From Nitrosovibrio sp. Nv4 (GTDB lineage: Bacteria; Pseudomonadota; Gammaproteobacteria; Burkholderiales; SG8-39): a DNA stretch of 36,798 nt. Positions 36,700-36,798 of the stretch are shown here, in pieces. The stretch lies in assembly GCA_945906765.1 (NCBI GenBank), contig CAMDRF010000022.1:1-36798 (forward strand). Direction: 5' to 3'. Both the position numbers and the translations under genes were made by a program. Position 1 is the first letter of the stretch. Each line of letters opens with the position of its first letter. The notes below the pieces were generated by a model, which did not search any database, was not told the DNA's origin, and was given only the letters and a program-made list of their open reading frames with translations.

Positions 36700-36798
36700 T
36701 CAGTGCCCTCGCTGGTCCAGAAAATCGGCGAAACCCTTGCCGACTTCCGGGTGGCGCAGACCCAGTTCCACGGTTGCCTTCAGGTACCCAAGCTTGCT
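36700..36798 (-). CDS. galU: UTP-glucose-1-phosphate uridylyltransferase, C-terminal end only
   Basis: The last 32 codons of a gene that starts beyond the right edge. SKLGYLKATVELGLRHPEVG and KGFADFLDQRGH match the C-terminus of GalU (compare KLGYMQAFVEYGIRH in E. coli). GalU makes UDP-glucose for surface polysaccharides. The stop lies 1 nt before the hpt GTG, so it heads this minus-strand group. Confidence 0.75.
   Translation of the reverse strand, partial: SKLGYLKATVELGLRHPEVGKGFADFLDQRGH

Overview
The window is a GC-rich betaproteobacterial chromosome segment. Three things point there: the gene order (guaA-guaB-rnfH-ratA / smpB / ppsA / ppsR, then the rpsB-to-rnhB macro-operon), protein details such as the SGSH loop in the GuaA amidotransferase domain, and an MTIP-type phosphorylase next to hpt. 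No 16S rRNA or tRNA gene is present, so I cannot name a genus.

Positions 1-2204 are accessory DNA lying against the 3' end of guaA. They hold the start of an AbiEi antitoxin gene that runs off the left edge, a 475-base stretch with no credible gene but several repeat families, and a RelE-like toxin / HTH antitoxin pair with a palindrome upstream. A 14-bp copy of the last codons of guaA recurs at 804-817. That is the pattern expected for islands integrated at the guaA 3' end.

Positions 2205-27942 are core genome. guaB-guaA make GMP from IMP. ratA-rnfH diverge from smpB. ppsA and its regulator ppsR diverge with only 21 bp between them, and a near-consensus promoter for ppsR lies inside ppsA. 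The long minus-strand operon rpsB-tsf-pyrH-frr-uppS-cdsA-dxr-rseP-bamA-skp-lpxD-fabZ-lpxA-lpxB-rnhB-trmH links translation factors, UMP kinase, isoprenoid and phospholipid precursors, lipid A synthesis and outer-membrane assembly. Many of its junctions overlap by 1-4 nt, and an intrinsic terminator sits between rpsB and tsf. map-glnD run the other way from the rpsB promoter region.

Positions 27979-34787 are a defence cassette between glnD and the def-mtnP-hpt-galU group. It is a Type III restriction-modification operon (mod, res) with an extra gene between the two subunits. That gene encodes an SMC/OLD-type ATPase fused to a TOPRIM-like domain ending in a WRKREIENYL motif, as in OLD/PARIS-type defence proteins. 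A 44-codon ORF upstream of mod looks like the collapsed remnant of a helicase gene. This cassette is the best candidate for an under-described system in the window.

Positions 34859-36798 hold a peptide deformylase, a methylthioinosine/methylthioadenosine phosphorylase, a hypoxanthine phosphoribosyltransferase and the 3' end of galU, all on the minus strand and tightly packed. MtnP and Hpt together would return methylthio-nucleosides to IMP, the substrate of GuaB.
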